Shown here piece after piece: positions 15,706-24,352 of a stretch of DNA of 64,000 bases (position 1 is the first letter of the stretch; every line of letters begins with the position of its first letter). The stretch comes from Maricaulis salignorans. GTDB taxonomy: Bacteria > Pseudomonadota > Alphaproteobacteria > Caulobacterales > Maricaulaceae. The notes under the pieces are model-generated. The model saw only the letters and a program-made list of their open reading frames with translations. It did not search any database and was not told where the DNA came from. The position numbers were made by a program, and so were the translations under genes. Where the stretch lies: assembly GCF_900103475.1 (NCBI RefSeq), contig NZ_FNHG01000001.1, positions 186,001-250,000 of the forward strand. Direction: 5' to 3'.

Positions 15706-18561
15706 ATGTCGAAGCAAGAATTCCGCAAATTTCTGCTGGCCAGTACCGCATGCGTCCTGCTGGCAGCCTGTTCGGATACATCGATCTCGTCGCCCGGCGG
15801 CAATAATGTCGGAACACCCCCCGGTGGTGGTGGCGGCGGTGGCGGCACCGGTAATGTGGTGATCGATCTCGTCCCGGCTGGAGGCTGCGGCACCGGCTCG
15901 ATCCGCGAGACAAGCGTTACGCACGGTACGACCACCATCAATGCCTGTGAGATCACCGGCAATATCACTTCGAATACGACGATCGCTGCCAATGCCGGTG
16001 TGATCGTCACCGGACCGGTTTTTGTCGGTCTCGATGATGGCGCCACGGCGCAAAAACCCAATGGCGAGGCCGCTGGCGGCACGCCGGTTACCCTGACCAT
16101 CAACCCGGGCGCGACTCTGTTTGGCGCTGCCGGCTCCGACTACATCGTCGTCACCCGCGGTTCCCGCATCGAAGCAGTCGGCACCGCCGACTCGCCGATC
16201 GTGATGACCTCCCGGTCCGACATTGAAGGCACGGTGGGCGCTAACGAAATTGGTCTTTGGGGCGGTCTGGTCATCAATGGCCGCGCACCGATCAATGCCT
16301 GTATCGACGGCACAGCTGTTGGCGGTTCTGCCGATTGTGTGAAGTCCGGTGAAGGCTCTTCCGGCCTGTTCGGCGGCGACAACCCGGCCGATGATTCCGG
16401 GACGCTGCGTTACCTCCAGGTTCGCTTCGCCGGCTTCAAGGTCAATAATGAAGACGAGCTCAATGGCATTGCTTTCCAGGGTGTCGGCAGCGGCACGGAA
16501 GTCGACTATGTCCAGGTCCACAATAATGCCGATGACGGCGTTGAGATGTTCGGCGGGGCCGTCGATCTGCGCCACCTGGTGCTGACCGGCAATTCCGACG
16601 ACTCGATGGACTACACCGATGGCTGGCGTGGCCGTGCACAATATGTGCTTGTGCGTCAGTCGGCCGATGGCGACCAGGGCTTCGAGTTCGACAACCGGTC
16701 GTCGAACAACACCTTGCTGCCACGCTCCAATCCTCGCATTTCCAACTTCACCCTTGTCGGTCAGCGCGGCGGCACGGGTTCCAACGACTCCGATCAAGGC
16801 ATGCTGATCCGGGCCGGGACCGCTGGCGAGCTGTATAACGGCATCGTGGTCGACTTCGGCGACAACTGCCTCGACATCGATGACACCGAGACCTTTAACC
16901 GGATCGGCGCTACCGGCGCTTCCGGTGATGAAGACCTGGTCATGCAATCGGTCGCGCTTGACTGCGTGGTCAACTTCTCGGAAACGGCCGGCGACCCGGT
17001 CGATGTTTCCGACTGGTTCCTCGGCCAGGCGAACAATGCCGAAATCGACAACACGATGTCGGACGTCTTCCCGGGCCCGATCGAACTGGCCGTGGCCACC
17101 ACCGACGTCAACGCGCTCGACCCATGGTTCGAACCGACCACCTATATCGGTGCCTTCTCCGGTTCCGAGAATGCGGCCTCGAACTGGGCCGCGGGCTGGA
17201 CCTACAATCTCTTCGCCGATCCGGGCTGTCCGACCGGCACCACCGAATCCGCTGAAGTCATCAACAATCAGCGTATCTGCCAGATCACCGGCAATGTGAC
17301 TGCCGATCTGCACCTGACGCGTGGCTCGGTCTATGAACTGGTCGGTCCGGTGTTCGTCGGTGTTGACCGAGGTCCCGATGCCGCCAGTCCTGCGCCCTCG
17401 GGCATCGAGGTCGAGCTGACGATTGACCCGGGTGTCACAGTGTTCGGTTCGGCAGGTTCCGACTATATCGTGATCGCCCGGGGCTCGAGCATTCGCTCCA
17501 ACGGTACCCGCACCGCGCCCGTCGTATTGACGGCCCGCTCGGATGTGGAAGGCACGGTTGGCGCCACCGAGATCGGTCTTTGGGGCGGTCTGGTCATCAA
17601 TGGCCGCGCACCGATCAACGCCTGTATCGACGGTACTGCAACGGGCGGTACGGCCGATTGTCAGAAATCCGGTGAAGGCTCTTCCGGCTTGTTCGGTGGT
17701 GCCGATCCGACGGATGACTCGGGCAATATCTTCTACACCCAAGTCCGCTATGCCGGCTTCAAGGTGAATAATGAGGACGAGCTCAACGGTATCGCCTTCC
17801 AGGCTGTCGGTAGCGGTACGGAAGTCGATTACGTCCAGGTTCACAATAATGCCGATGACGGTGTTGAGATGTTCGGCGGGGCCGTCGATTTGCGCCACCT
17901 GGTGCTGACCGGCAATTCCGACGACTCGATGGACTACACCGATGGCTGGGTCGGGCGCGCCCAATACGTGATCATCCAGCAGTCGGATGATGGCGATCAA
18001 GCTTTCGAGTTTGACAACCGATCGTCGAACAACACGCTTCTGCCACGGTCCAATCCCCGCATCTCGAACTTTACCCTGATCGGTCGCCGTAATGGTGCGG
18101 GCTCGAATGACTCCGATGAAGGCATGCTGATCCGTGCCGGCACCGCGGGCGAATTCTATAACGGTATCGTGGTCGATTTCGGCAATGCCTGCCTGAATGT
18201 CGACGACGCCGAGACCTTCGACCGTATCGGTGCCACCGGCGCCGCGGGTGATGAAGACCTCATCATCCAGTCGACCGTGCTCGATTGCCTGACCAACTTC
18301 AAGGAAACCGCCGGCGATCCAGTCGATCTGTCGACCTGGTTCCTGGGGCAGGCTGATAATGCCGAGATCACGAACTCGATGAGCGGTTTCACCTTCATCC
18401 CGGGTTCCACCGGTGTTGTTCCCGGTGCCACCGAGCTGGCGGTCAACACGACCGACGTCAATGCGCTCGATAGCTGGTTCGAACCCGTGACCTATATCGG
18501 TGCCGTCGAGGACAGCAACGACACTTGGTACCAGGGCTGGACTTTCCAGGTCACTCCGTAA
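15706..18561 (+). CDS. ElpS-like extracellular lipoprotein with internal tandem duplication
   Basis: A 951-residue lipoprotein. The signal peptide ends in LLAAC (Cys at residue 22) and is followed by Ser-Asp, then a Gly-rich linker (residues about 37-47). The rest is two copies of a module of about 440 residues (about 60-500 and 506-951). Each contains GPVFVG, a glycine/aspartate-rich beta-helix-like stretch, GLWGGLVINGRAPINACIDG, DDGVEMFGGAVDLRHL and RSSNNTLLPRSNPRISNFTL, identical or nearly so between copies. It precedes a TonB-dependent receptor and a gsp operon, the arrangement of Caulobacter elpS, whose product is a phosphate-starvation lipoprotein secreted by the type II system. AGGGGG lies before the ATG. 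Role in phosphate scavenging is inferred. Confidence 0.75.
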   Translation: MSKQEFRKFLLASTACVLLAACSDTSISSPGGNNVGTPPGGGGGGGGTGNVVIDLVPAGGCGTGSIRETSVTHGTTTINACEITGNITSNTTIAANAGVIVTGPVFVGLDDGATAQKPNGEAAGGTPVTLTINPGATLFGAAGSDYIVVTRGSRIEAVGTADSPIVMTSRSDIEGTVGANEIGLWGGLVINGRAPINACIDGTAVGGSADCVKSGEGSSGLFGGDNPADDSGTLRYLQVRFAGFKVNNEDELNGIAFQGVGSGTEVDYVQVHNNADDGVEMFGGAVDLRHLVLTGNSDDSMDYTDGWRGRAQYVLVRQSADGDQGFEFDNRSSNNTLLPRSNPRISNFTLVGQRGGTGSNDSDQGMLIRAGTAGELYNGIVVDFGDNCLDIDDTETFNRIGATGASGDEDLVMQSVALDCVVNFSETAGDPVDVSDWFLGQANNAEIDNTMSDVFPGPIELAVATTDVNALDPWFEPTTYIGAFSGSENAASNWAAGWTYNLFADPGCPTGTTESAEVINNQRICQITGNVTADLHLTRGSVYELVGPVFVGVDRGPDAASPAPSGIEVELTIDPGVTVFGSAGSDYIVIARGSSIRSNGTRTAPVVLTARSDVEGTVGATEIGLWGGLVINGRAPINACIDGTATGGTADCQKSGEGSSGLFGGADPTDDSGNIFYTQVRYAGFKVNNEDELNGIAFQAVGSGTEVDYVQVHNNADDGVEMFGGAVDLRHLVLTGNSDDSMDYTDGWVGRAQYVIIQQSDDGDQAFEFDNRSSNNTLLPRSNPRISNFTLIGRRNGAGSNDSDEGMLIRAGTAGEFYNGIVVDFGNACLNVDDAETFDRIGATGAAGDEDLIIQSTVLDCLTNFKETAGDPVDLSTWFLGQADNAEITNSMSGFTFIPGSTGVVPGATELAVNTTDVNALDSWFEPVTYIGAVEDSNDTWYQGWTFQVTP

Positions 18562-18574
18562 CGCACGACCGCTC

Positions 18575-18600
18575 TCCCGGCCGGCAGATGCCGGCCGGGA
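18575..18600 (+). terminator. Strong intercistronic hairpin between elpS-like and receptor genes
   Basis: A perfect 12-bp inverted repeat, TCCCGGCCGGCA (18575-18586) and TGCCGGCCGGGA (18589-18600), separated by 2 nt. There is no T-run after it, so it is unlikely to be a full rho-independent terminator. More likely it attenuates read-through or protects the 3' end of the upstream message, giving more lipoprotein than receptor. Confidence 0.55.
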
Positions 18601-18631
18601 ACTGGTTCCGTTCAACCGAAGTCTCACGGTG

Positions 18632-21310
18632 ATGAAGATGAAAACGAATCGTATGGCATTCATGGCCGCACTCCTCGCGTCAACGACGCTGGTGCCGGCC
18701 GCTGCGTTCGCGCAGGATGCGGAAAGCCCCAGTGATGTTGAAGTCATCACGGTGCGCTATCAGTATATCCCCGAAGCTCGCCGCGTGACCTCCGAGGTTT
18801 CGGCGTCCCTTTCGATCGACGACCTGCTCACGACCGGCGATTCTGATCTCGCCGGCGCGCTTGTGCGTATCACCGGCCTGTCGACCACCCAGGGCCGGTT
18901 TGTCGTTGTTCGCGGTCTGAATGAGCGTTATTCCAACACGCTGCTCAATGGCTCGCCGATGCCATCGCCGGAACCGTTCCGGCGCGCTGCCCCGCTCGAT
19001 ATCTTCCCGACAAATATCCTGTCCAGTGTTCTGGTCCAGAAAACCTTCTCGCCGCGTTTCCCCGGTGAGTTCGGCGGTGGTGTCATCGGGATCGAGACCT
19101 CGGCCCTGCCGGAGGAAGGTTTCTTCACGGCCGGCGTCGATGGCAGTTTCAACACGATCACGACCGGAAATCACGGCCTCACCTATCACGGCTCAGACAC
19201 GGACTGGATGGGCTATGATGACGGTCTGCGTGACATCCCGGCCGAGCTGGCCTCGGTGTTCGAGACCACACGCGTTGGAAACAATCTACCGGCCGACCAG
19301 CAGCAGGCGATCGGCCGCTCGCTCGTCAATTCCGAGCTTTGGGTTATCCAGAATGTCGATACCGACGCCAATGGCGCGGTCTCGTTCAATGCCGGTGACC
19401 GTTATGATTTCCAGAATTTCTCGCTCGGCGTGATCGCGGCCTTCCAGTACAGCAATGCATGGGAGACCCGTGAGGGCCAGCGTGGCAAGGGTCGGATCGG
19501 CGCAGGCGATGAGCTGGTCTATGAAAACGGACCACCGCTCGCCGACCGTTCGGGCATCGCCCTTCCCGGCCGGGGGATCAATAATTTCCTCGGCACCGAA
19601 AACACGATCGATGTGTCCGGAATGGTGTCCGTTGGTGTCGATTTCTACACCAATCACTCGATCAATTTCCTGACCATGGCGCTGCGTTCGACCTCGAAAG
19701 AGGCGCGCATAGAGGAAGAGTTCAACGCGGGTGCCAATGGCGTTTTCCGCACCGACAGCACTGAATGGTTCGAGCGGCAGGTTCTGTTCAATCAGCTGAC
19801 CGGTGAACACTTGTTTGAAAGCCTCGGTGGCTTGTCTGTCGAATGGCGGGTGTCCGATGCGACTGCGACCCGTGACGCGCCCTATCAGCGCAATGCCGAA
19901 TACGCCCATACTGGGGCTGGCTATGTCTATGAAGGCACGGTCAACGGCAACTCGACCTCCTTCTCCGAGGTTGAAGACAACACCTCCGACTACGGGATCG
20001 ATCTCGAACTTCCCGTCGAGCTGGGATCGATGGACGTCTCGCTGACGGCCGGTTACGCCAATACCAGCCGCGAGCGTGATGCCTGGACGCGTCGCTTCTC
20101 CTTCGCACCGGGTTCGGTCGGCATCCCGTCCGAGCTTCTGAGCAGCCGTATCGACTATATTTTTGCGAACCAGAACATCACGGATGAACGCCTGCGTCTC
20201 ATCGAGACCGGTGGCCTGTCCCTGCCGGAAGCTTATCACGGCCAGCTTGACGTCGATGCCTATTATGTCGGCGCCGATCTTGAGTTGACCGACTTTGTCC
20301 GGGCTGCATTCGGGGCGCGTTTCGAAGACGGTGAGTTGAGTGTCGACACCTTCGCTTTCCCGGCCAGTGCGGCGGACAGCGGCCTGGTCGAAACCCAGCA
20401 GCAGGAAGACTATGTCCTGCCAGCACTGACGCTGACCTGGACCTTCGCTGACAATCTCCAGCTGCGCACCGGTTACTCCCAGACGATCGCCCGCCCGCAA
20501 TTCCGCGAGCTCGCCTTTGCCGAGTTCTTCAACACCGAAACCGATCAGCGTTTCCAGGGTAATCCCTATCTGGAAAACACCGAGATCACGAACTATGACG
20601 CCCGCCTCGAATACTATTTCGGCCGGGAACAATTCGTCACGGTTGGTGCCTTTTACAAGGAGCTGACCAATCCGATCGAGGAGTTCATCATCCCGATCGG
20701 TGATGGCCTCAATACCTCCTTCATCAACGCACCGAGCGCGACCCTGACAGGGGCCGAGTTCGAGTACGAGAAAACCTTCGATTTCTCGGATAGTTGGGAT
20801 CAGCCTTTCTTCAATGACCGCGAATGGTTCGTGAAGACCAACTACACCTACATCCAGTCGGAAGTGTCGGGTGAAGGTAGTGTCACTGTCGCCCAGGGTG
20901 CCTTCGGCAACCCGCAGGCGCTGGTGCTCAGCGCCGCCGGCTTCATTGAAGATGGCCGGGCCCTGCAGGGTCAGTCTGAGCATTTGTTCAACGTGCAGGT
21001 CGGCTTCGAAACCTTCGATGGCCGGGCGCGCGGTGCATTGCTCTACAATTACGTCAGTGACCGGACCCGGGCTGTGGCCAACCTGTCAGACAGTCTCCCC
21101 GAGATTGTCGAGCAGGTCCCGTCATCCCTCGACTTCGTCTACAGCCGCACGATCAATGTCGCGGAAGCAGACTGGGATGTGGGCTTCTCGGTTCGCAATA
21201 TTCTCGGTGATGGCTATAGCGCCACCCAGAATGCCGGCGGCACCGAACTGGCCGTCGATACCTATGATCTGGGTACCACGTTCAGCGTCTCGGTGAGCCG
21301 GACCTGGTAG
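18632..21310 (+). CDS. TonB-dependent outer-membrane receptor
   Basis: An 892-residue receptor with a signal peptide (MAALLAST...AAFAQ, cleaved near residue 27), a plug domain (ITGLSTTQGRFVVVRGLNERY and NGSPMPSPEPFRRAAPLDIFP, then GGGVIGIET), and a long beta-barrel ending in an aromatic C-terminus (SVSRTW). It energises uptake across the outer membrane through TonB. The ATG at 18632 is chosen because it starts the signal peptide; an ATG two codons on is possible. It follows the elpS-like gene, separated by the hairpin, and probably imports a compound released or captured with that lipoprotein (perhaps phosphorylated or metal-bound; inference). Confidence 0.9.
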   Translation: MKMKTNRMAFMAALLASTTLVPAAAFAQDAESPSDVEVITVRYQYIPEARRVTSEVSASLSIDDLLTTGDSDLAGALVRITGLSTTQGRFVVVRGLNERYSNTLLNGSPMPSPEPFRRAAPLDIFPTNILSSVLVQKTFSPRFPGEFGGGVIGIETSALPEEGFFTAGVDGSFNTITTGNHGLTYHGSDTDWMGYDDGLRDIPAELASVFETTRVGNNLPADQQQAIGRSLVNSELWVIQNVDTDANGAVSFNAGDRYDFQNFSLGVIAAFQYSNAWETREGQRGKGRIGAGDELVYENGPPLADRSGIALPGRGINNFLGTENTIDVSGMVSVGVDFYTNHSINFLTMALRSTSKEARIEEEFNAGANGVFRTDSTEWFERQVLFNQLTGEHLFESLGGLSVEWRVSDATATRDAPYQRNAEYAHTGAGYVYEGTVNGNSTSFSEVEDNTSDYGIDLELPVELGSMDVSLTAGYANTSRERDAWTRRFSFAPGSVGIPSELLSSRIDYIFANQNITDERLRLIETGGLSLPEAYHGQLDVDAYYVGADLELTDFVRAAFGARFEDGELSVDTFAFPASAADSGLVETQQQEDYVLPALTLTWTFADNLQLRTGYSQTIARPQFRELAFAEFFNTETDQRFQGNPYLENTEITNYDARLEYYFGREQFVTVGAFYKELTNPIEEFIIPIGDGLNTSFINAPSATLTGAEFEYEKTFDFSDSWDQPFFNDREWFVKTNYTYIQSEVSGEGSVTVAQGAFGNPQALVLSAAGFIEDGRALQGQSEHLFNVQVGFETFDGRARGALLYNYVSDRTRAVANLSDSLPEIVEQVPSSLDFVYSRTINVAEADWDVGFSVRNILGDGYSATQNAGGTELAVDTYDLGTTFSVSVSRTW

Positions 21311-21321
21311 CCCAAACGACC

Positions 21322-21345
21322 GGGGCGGGCCTCTGTGTCCGCCCC
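21322..21345 (+). terminator. GC-rich hairpin after the TonB receptor gene
   Basis: A 7-bp stem, GGGGCGG (21322-21328) with CCGCCCC (21339-21345), and a 10-nt loop, 11 bp past the stop codon. No T-run follows, so termination may be incomplete or Rho-assisted. It separates the receptor message from the separately promoted gsp operon. Confidence 0.45.
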
Positions 21346-21436
21346 GCACGTCGGCCCCCGGCCGGCCCTCTACCGGGCCATGGAACCCCGCCGGCTCGCC
21401 GCCTCCCATTCCCTCCCTTTGAGTCGGCTTTTCGCG

Positions 21437-21490
21437 GTGTTGCGAAACTGTCATGCGGGTGTCGCAGAACTGTCGGGAGTCACGTGTAAT
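21437..21490 (+). promoter_or_regulatory. Pho-box array and -10 element of the gsp operon
   Basis: Four 7-bp units repeat every 11 bp: GTGTTGC (21437-21443), CTGTCAT (21448-21454), GTGTCGC (21459-21465) and CTGTCGG (21470-21476), each separated by 4 bp. The second unit is an exact PhoB half-site. TGTAAT (21485-21490) follows 8 nt after the array, the same spacing as at the elpS-like promoter. This predicts PhoB-activated transcription of gspC onward, with a leader of roughly 70 nt. Confidence 0.7.
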
Positions 21491-21567
21491 CGAAAGGCCA
21501 ACAGGGGTCGGCATCGCGACCCTTTTCGCTGGTCCGTGACCCGGATCATGCTGTGGGCGAAGTCGGC

Positions 21568-22404
21568 ATGAGCAAGTTGGCACAATATCTGGTTACAGGA
21601 TCCGGTCGTCATCGGACGCTATCTGCTCTGGCGAGTGGCTTCGAGATTGTCCTCGTCGCCCTGCTCGGCCTTCTGCTGGCCCACATAATCTGGTTCATCG
21701 CCTTTGGCGCCAGTGCATCGAACATGTCGTTCGACGATGCTGTCCAGTCTGGCGGCCGCACCAGAGATGCAAGCTACGCCTCCGAAATCGGCGGCTTGCC
21801 GTCGGCGCAATTATTCGCCGATCGCACGGCCTCCCTGTCGAGCGCGGTCGAAATCGCCGCAATCCCGGAATCCCGCCTCAATCTGGTCGTGCGCGGCATC
21901 CGCACCGGGCAGACCGCTGCCGGCGGCGTCGCCTTCCTGCAAACGCCGGATGGCCGGGACGGATTATTCCGCCAGGGCGATGAAATCGTCGATGGCGTCA
22001 CACTGCATTCGCTCGACGAGGATCGCATCATCATTGACCGCCGTGGCGTGCTGGAAGCGCTCGTCTTGCGCGAAACCCGACATTCGGTCGCGGCGGCTGC
22101 CCCCGCTGCAGCCCCTGCGTCTGCCGGACGCACACGGGGACGGGCACCTGGGGACATCTTCCGCGTCGAACCGGTGTTCGAGGGGCGAGCGCTGATTGGC
22201 TATCGCATGGCGACCGAATCCGATGTCGTCCTCACCGCCCTCGGGCTGCGTCGCGACGACATCCTGCTCGCCGTTGACGGCCAGATTCTGGCCGAGGCGG
22301 GCGATGTGGCTGAGCTGTTCGAGAGCCTGCAGGGGCGCGAAACAATCTCTCTTTCAATCCGGCGCGGCGGTGTGCCGCTGACCCTCCAGGTGGATTTGTC
22401 CTGA
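21568..22404 (+). CDS. gspC: Type II secretion system protein GspC
   Basis: A 278-residue inner-membrane clamp protein linking the inner platform to the GspD secretin. It has one N-terminal membrane span (residues about 21-45: IVLVALLGLLLAHIIWFIAF), a periplasmic homology region (SRLNLVVRGIRTG ... GVAFLQTPDG), an Ala/Pro-rich linker, and a PDZ-like C-terminal domain (DVVLTALGLRRDDILLAVDG). The ATG at 21568 is preferred over an in-frame GTG at 21553. First gene of a 12-gene gsp operon behind a Pho-box array; its stop overlaps the gspD start by 1 bp. Confidence 0.88.
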   Translation: MSKLAQYLVTGSGRHRTLSALASGFEIVLVALLGLLLAHIIWFIAFGASASNMSFDDAVQSGGRTRDASYASEIGGLPSAQLFADRTASLSSAVEIAAIPESRLNLVVRGIRTGQTAAGGVAFLQTPDGRDGLFRQGDEIVDGVTLHSLDEDRIIIDRRGVLEALVLRETRHSVAAAAPAAAPASAGRTRGRAPGDIFRVEPVFEGRALIGYRMATESDVVLTALGLRRDDILLAVDGQILAEAGDVAELFESLQGRETISLSIRRGGVPLTLQVDLS

Positions 22405-24350
22405 TGCTTTCGATCTCAAAACGAGTCGCCGCCTTTATCGCGGTGATGGCTATCCTCATCTCGGGGGCCGATCAGGCCCAGGCCCAGGACAGTATCGTCA
22501 ATTTCAATCAGGCTGATATCCAGACCGTGATCGACGATGTCTCGGCGGTCACCGGTCACACTTTCATCGTCGACCCATCCGTGCGGGGGCGGGTCACTAT
22601 CACGTCGCAAAGCCCGCTGACCGCTGATGAGTATTTCCAGGTCTTCCTGTCGACGATGCGGGTGCATGGCTATGTTGTCGTGCCGACGGCCTCGGGCGCC
22701 TTCCAGATCGTGCCGGACCAGGCCGGTGCGCGTTCGGTCAGCCCGGTCAATGCGGAAATTCGCGGCGACCAATATGCCACCCAGGTAATCCATCTCCAGC
22801 ATGCCAGCGCCCAGGATGCGCTTGCCGTGTTGCGTCCGATTATTCACCCGCAGGGCAGCGTCAATGCTGCGCCGGGCAGAAACGCACTCGTCATTGTCGA
22901 CTTCGCCGAAAATATGCAGCGCATCCGGGAGGTTGTACGTGATCTCGATCGCGATACTGCCGTTTATGAAATGGTCGAGCTGGAGAATGCTTCGGCCTCG
23001 GAGATGAGTCTGATCATCCAGCGCTCGAACAGTTCGGGCGGCACGGGCGAGGGGCAAACCCGTAGCGGCGTCACCGTCGCGCCACTCTCATCGTCGAACA
23101 CATTACTGCTGCGCGGCACCGCAAATGCTGTGCGTGATATGGCCGCCTTGATCCGTCGCGTCGACGGGGCGAGCGTCTCCAACCAAGGCTTCCGCGTCGT
23201 TTATCTCAACAATGCCGACGGCGAAATGTTGCTGCCAATCCTTGAGGAAATGGTCGACGCAATGAGCGCAGGGGCGCCGGGCGACCGGCGGCCGACGGTC
23301 GCCCACCACGCGCCGACCAATGCGCTCGTCATCAATGCCAGCATCGATGTCCAGCGCGAGCTTGAGCGCGTTATCCGTCAGCTCGACGTGCGCCGCCCGC
23401 AAGTCCTTGTCGAGGGGATTATCGTCGAGATTTCTGACAGCGCGGCCCGCGAACTCGGGGTTCAGATGATGCTCGCCGGCGGCGATGACAGCAGTACGCC
23501 GCTGGCCCTTACACGTTACTCCGCGTCCAATCCCGATCTTCTCGCCCTTGCCGGCGCGGTTGCGGTGCCCGGTGACAGCGCCGATGCCACGATCGGTGAG
23601 CTCAGGGATGCGGCACTGGCCTCTCTGCTGGGCGTGCGTGGTGGCGCGTTTGGCCTGGGGGGACAATTGGGCAATGGCGGACTGTTTGGCCTGGTGCTCA
23701 ATGCCGTGGAGAATGACGTCGATTCCAACGTGCTCGCGACGCCGTCCATCCTGGCCATGGACAATGAGGAGGCGAGTTTCATCTCCGGTCAGGAAATCCC
23801 GATCACAACCGGTGAGGCCCTTGGCAACAACAATTCCAACCCCTTCCGCACCATTGAACGCGAGGAGGTCGGCGTTAAACTCCTGGTCCGGCCGCAGATC
23901 ACAGAGGGCGGAACGGTTCGGCTCTATATCGAACAGGAAGTCTCGAGTATCGCCGGAACCGTGGTGGGCGACTCCACCGATCTGGTGACAAACAAGCGCC
24001 GCGTGACAACCACTGTTCTCGCCGACAATGGCGAAATCATCGTGCTCGGCGGGCTCATACAGCAAGATGATGACGTGAATAATTCCCAGGTGCCTGTGCT
24101 CGGCAGCCTGCCCGGGATCGGCAATCTGTTCCGGTCGCGTTCGCGCTCCACGCACCGCACCAATCTCATGATCTTCATTCGTCCGACCATTATCAGAAGC
24201 GCGGCCGACATGCGGGCCGTGACCGATGGCCGGTATGATTACATCACGCGCGAGCAGCGTCTGTCCCACCCCGACGGTGCGAGCAGCCTGGAAGCCTTGA
24301 TGGGCATGATGGATGCGACCTCGACGCGCCTGCCGGAGGTTGGGGACTGA
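22404..24350 (+). CDS. gspD: Type II secretion system secretin GspD
   Basis: A 648-residue outer-membrane secretin with a signal peptide (residues 1-27), the N0 domain (IVNFNQADIQTVIDDVSAVTGH), N1-N3 repeats, and a C-terminal secretin core with VGVKLLVRPQITEGG and LGGLIQQDDDVNNSQVPVLG, then LPGIGNLFRSRSR. It forms the multimeric outer-membrane channel through which folded proteins exit. Length is typical. There is no pilotin-type S domain gene nearby unless the lipoprotein at the end of the operon serves that role. Confidence 0.95.
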   Translation: MLSISKRVAAFIAVMAILISGADQAQAQDSIVNFNQADIQTVIDDVSAVTGHTFIVDPSVRGRVTITSQSPLTADEYFQVFLSTMRVHGYVVVPTASGAFQIVPDQAGARSVSPVNAEIRGDQYATQVIHLQHASAQDALAVLRPIIHPQGSVNAAPGRNALVIVDFAENMQRIREVVRDLDRDTAVYEMVELENASASEMSLIIQRSNSSGGTGEGQTRSGVTVAPLSSSNTLLLRGTANAVRDMAALIRRVDGASVSNQGFRVVYLNNADGEMLLPILEEMVDAMSAGAPGDRRPTVAHHAPTNALVINASIDVQRELERVIRQLDVRRPQVLVEGIIVEISDSAARELGVQMMLAGGDDSSTPLALTRYSASNPDLLALAGAVAVPGDSADATIGELRDAALASLLGVRGGAFGLGGQLGNGGLFGLVLNAVENDVDSNVLATPSILAMDNEEASFISGQEIPITTGEALGNNNSNPFRTIEREEVGVKLLVRPQITEGGTVRLYIEQEVSSIAGTVVGDSTDLVTNKRRVTTTVLADNGEIIVLGGLIQQDDDVNNSQVPVLGSLPGIGNLFRSRSRSTHRTNLMIFIRPTIIRSAADMRAVTDGRYDYITREQRLSHPDGASSLEALMGMMDATSTRLPEVGD

Positions 24351-24352
24351 TC

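Noticed and set aside
15622-18750. A 1042-codon open frame on the minus strand, opposite the elpS-like gene
   Set aside because: It lies wholly opposite a gene with a lipoprotein signal, Pho-box promoter and duplicated domain. The translation is rich in G, R, D and V with no domain or export signal, as expected for an antisense shadow in high-GC DNA; its internal repeats only mirror the real gene.
19286-20983. A 565-codon minus-strand frame opposite the TonB receptor
   Set aside because: No signal, motif or ribosome-binding site; it is antisense to well-supported receptor barrel sequence.
21346-21420. Further GC-rich inverted repeats after the TonB receptor hairpin
   Set aside because: The stems are short and overlapping, with no T-run; they are what low-complexity GGCC-rich sequence gives by chance.
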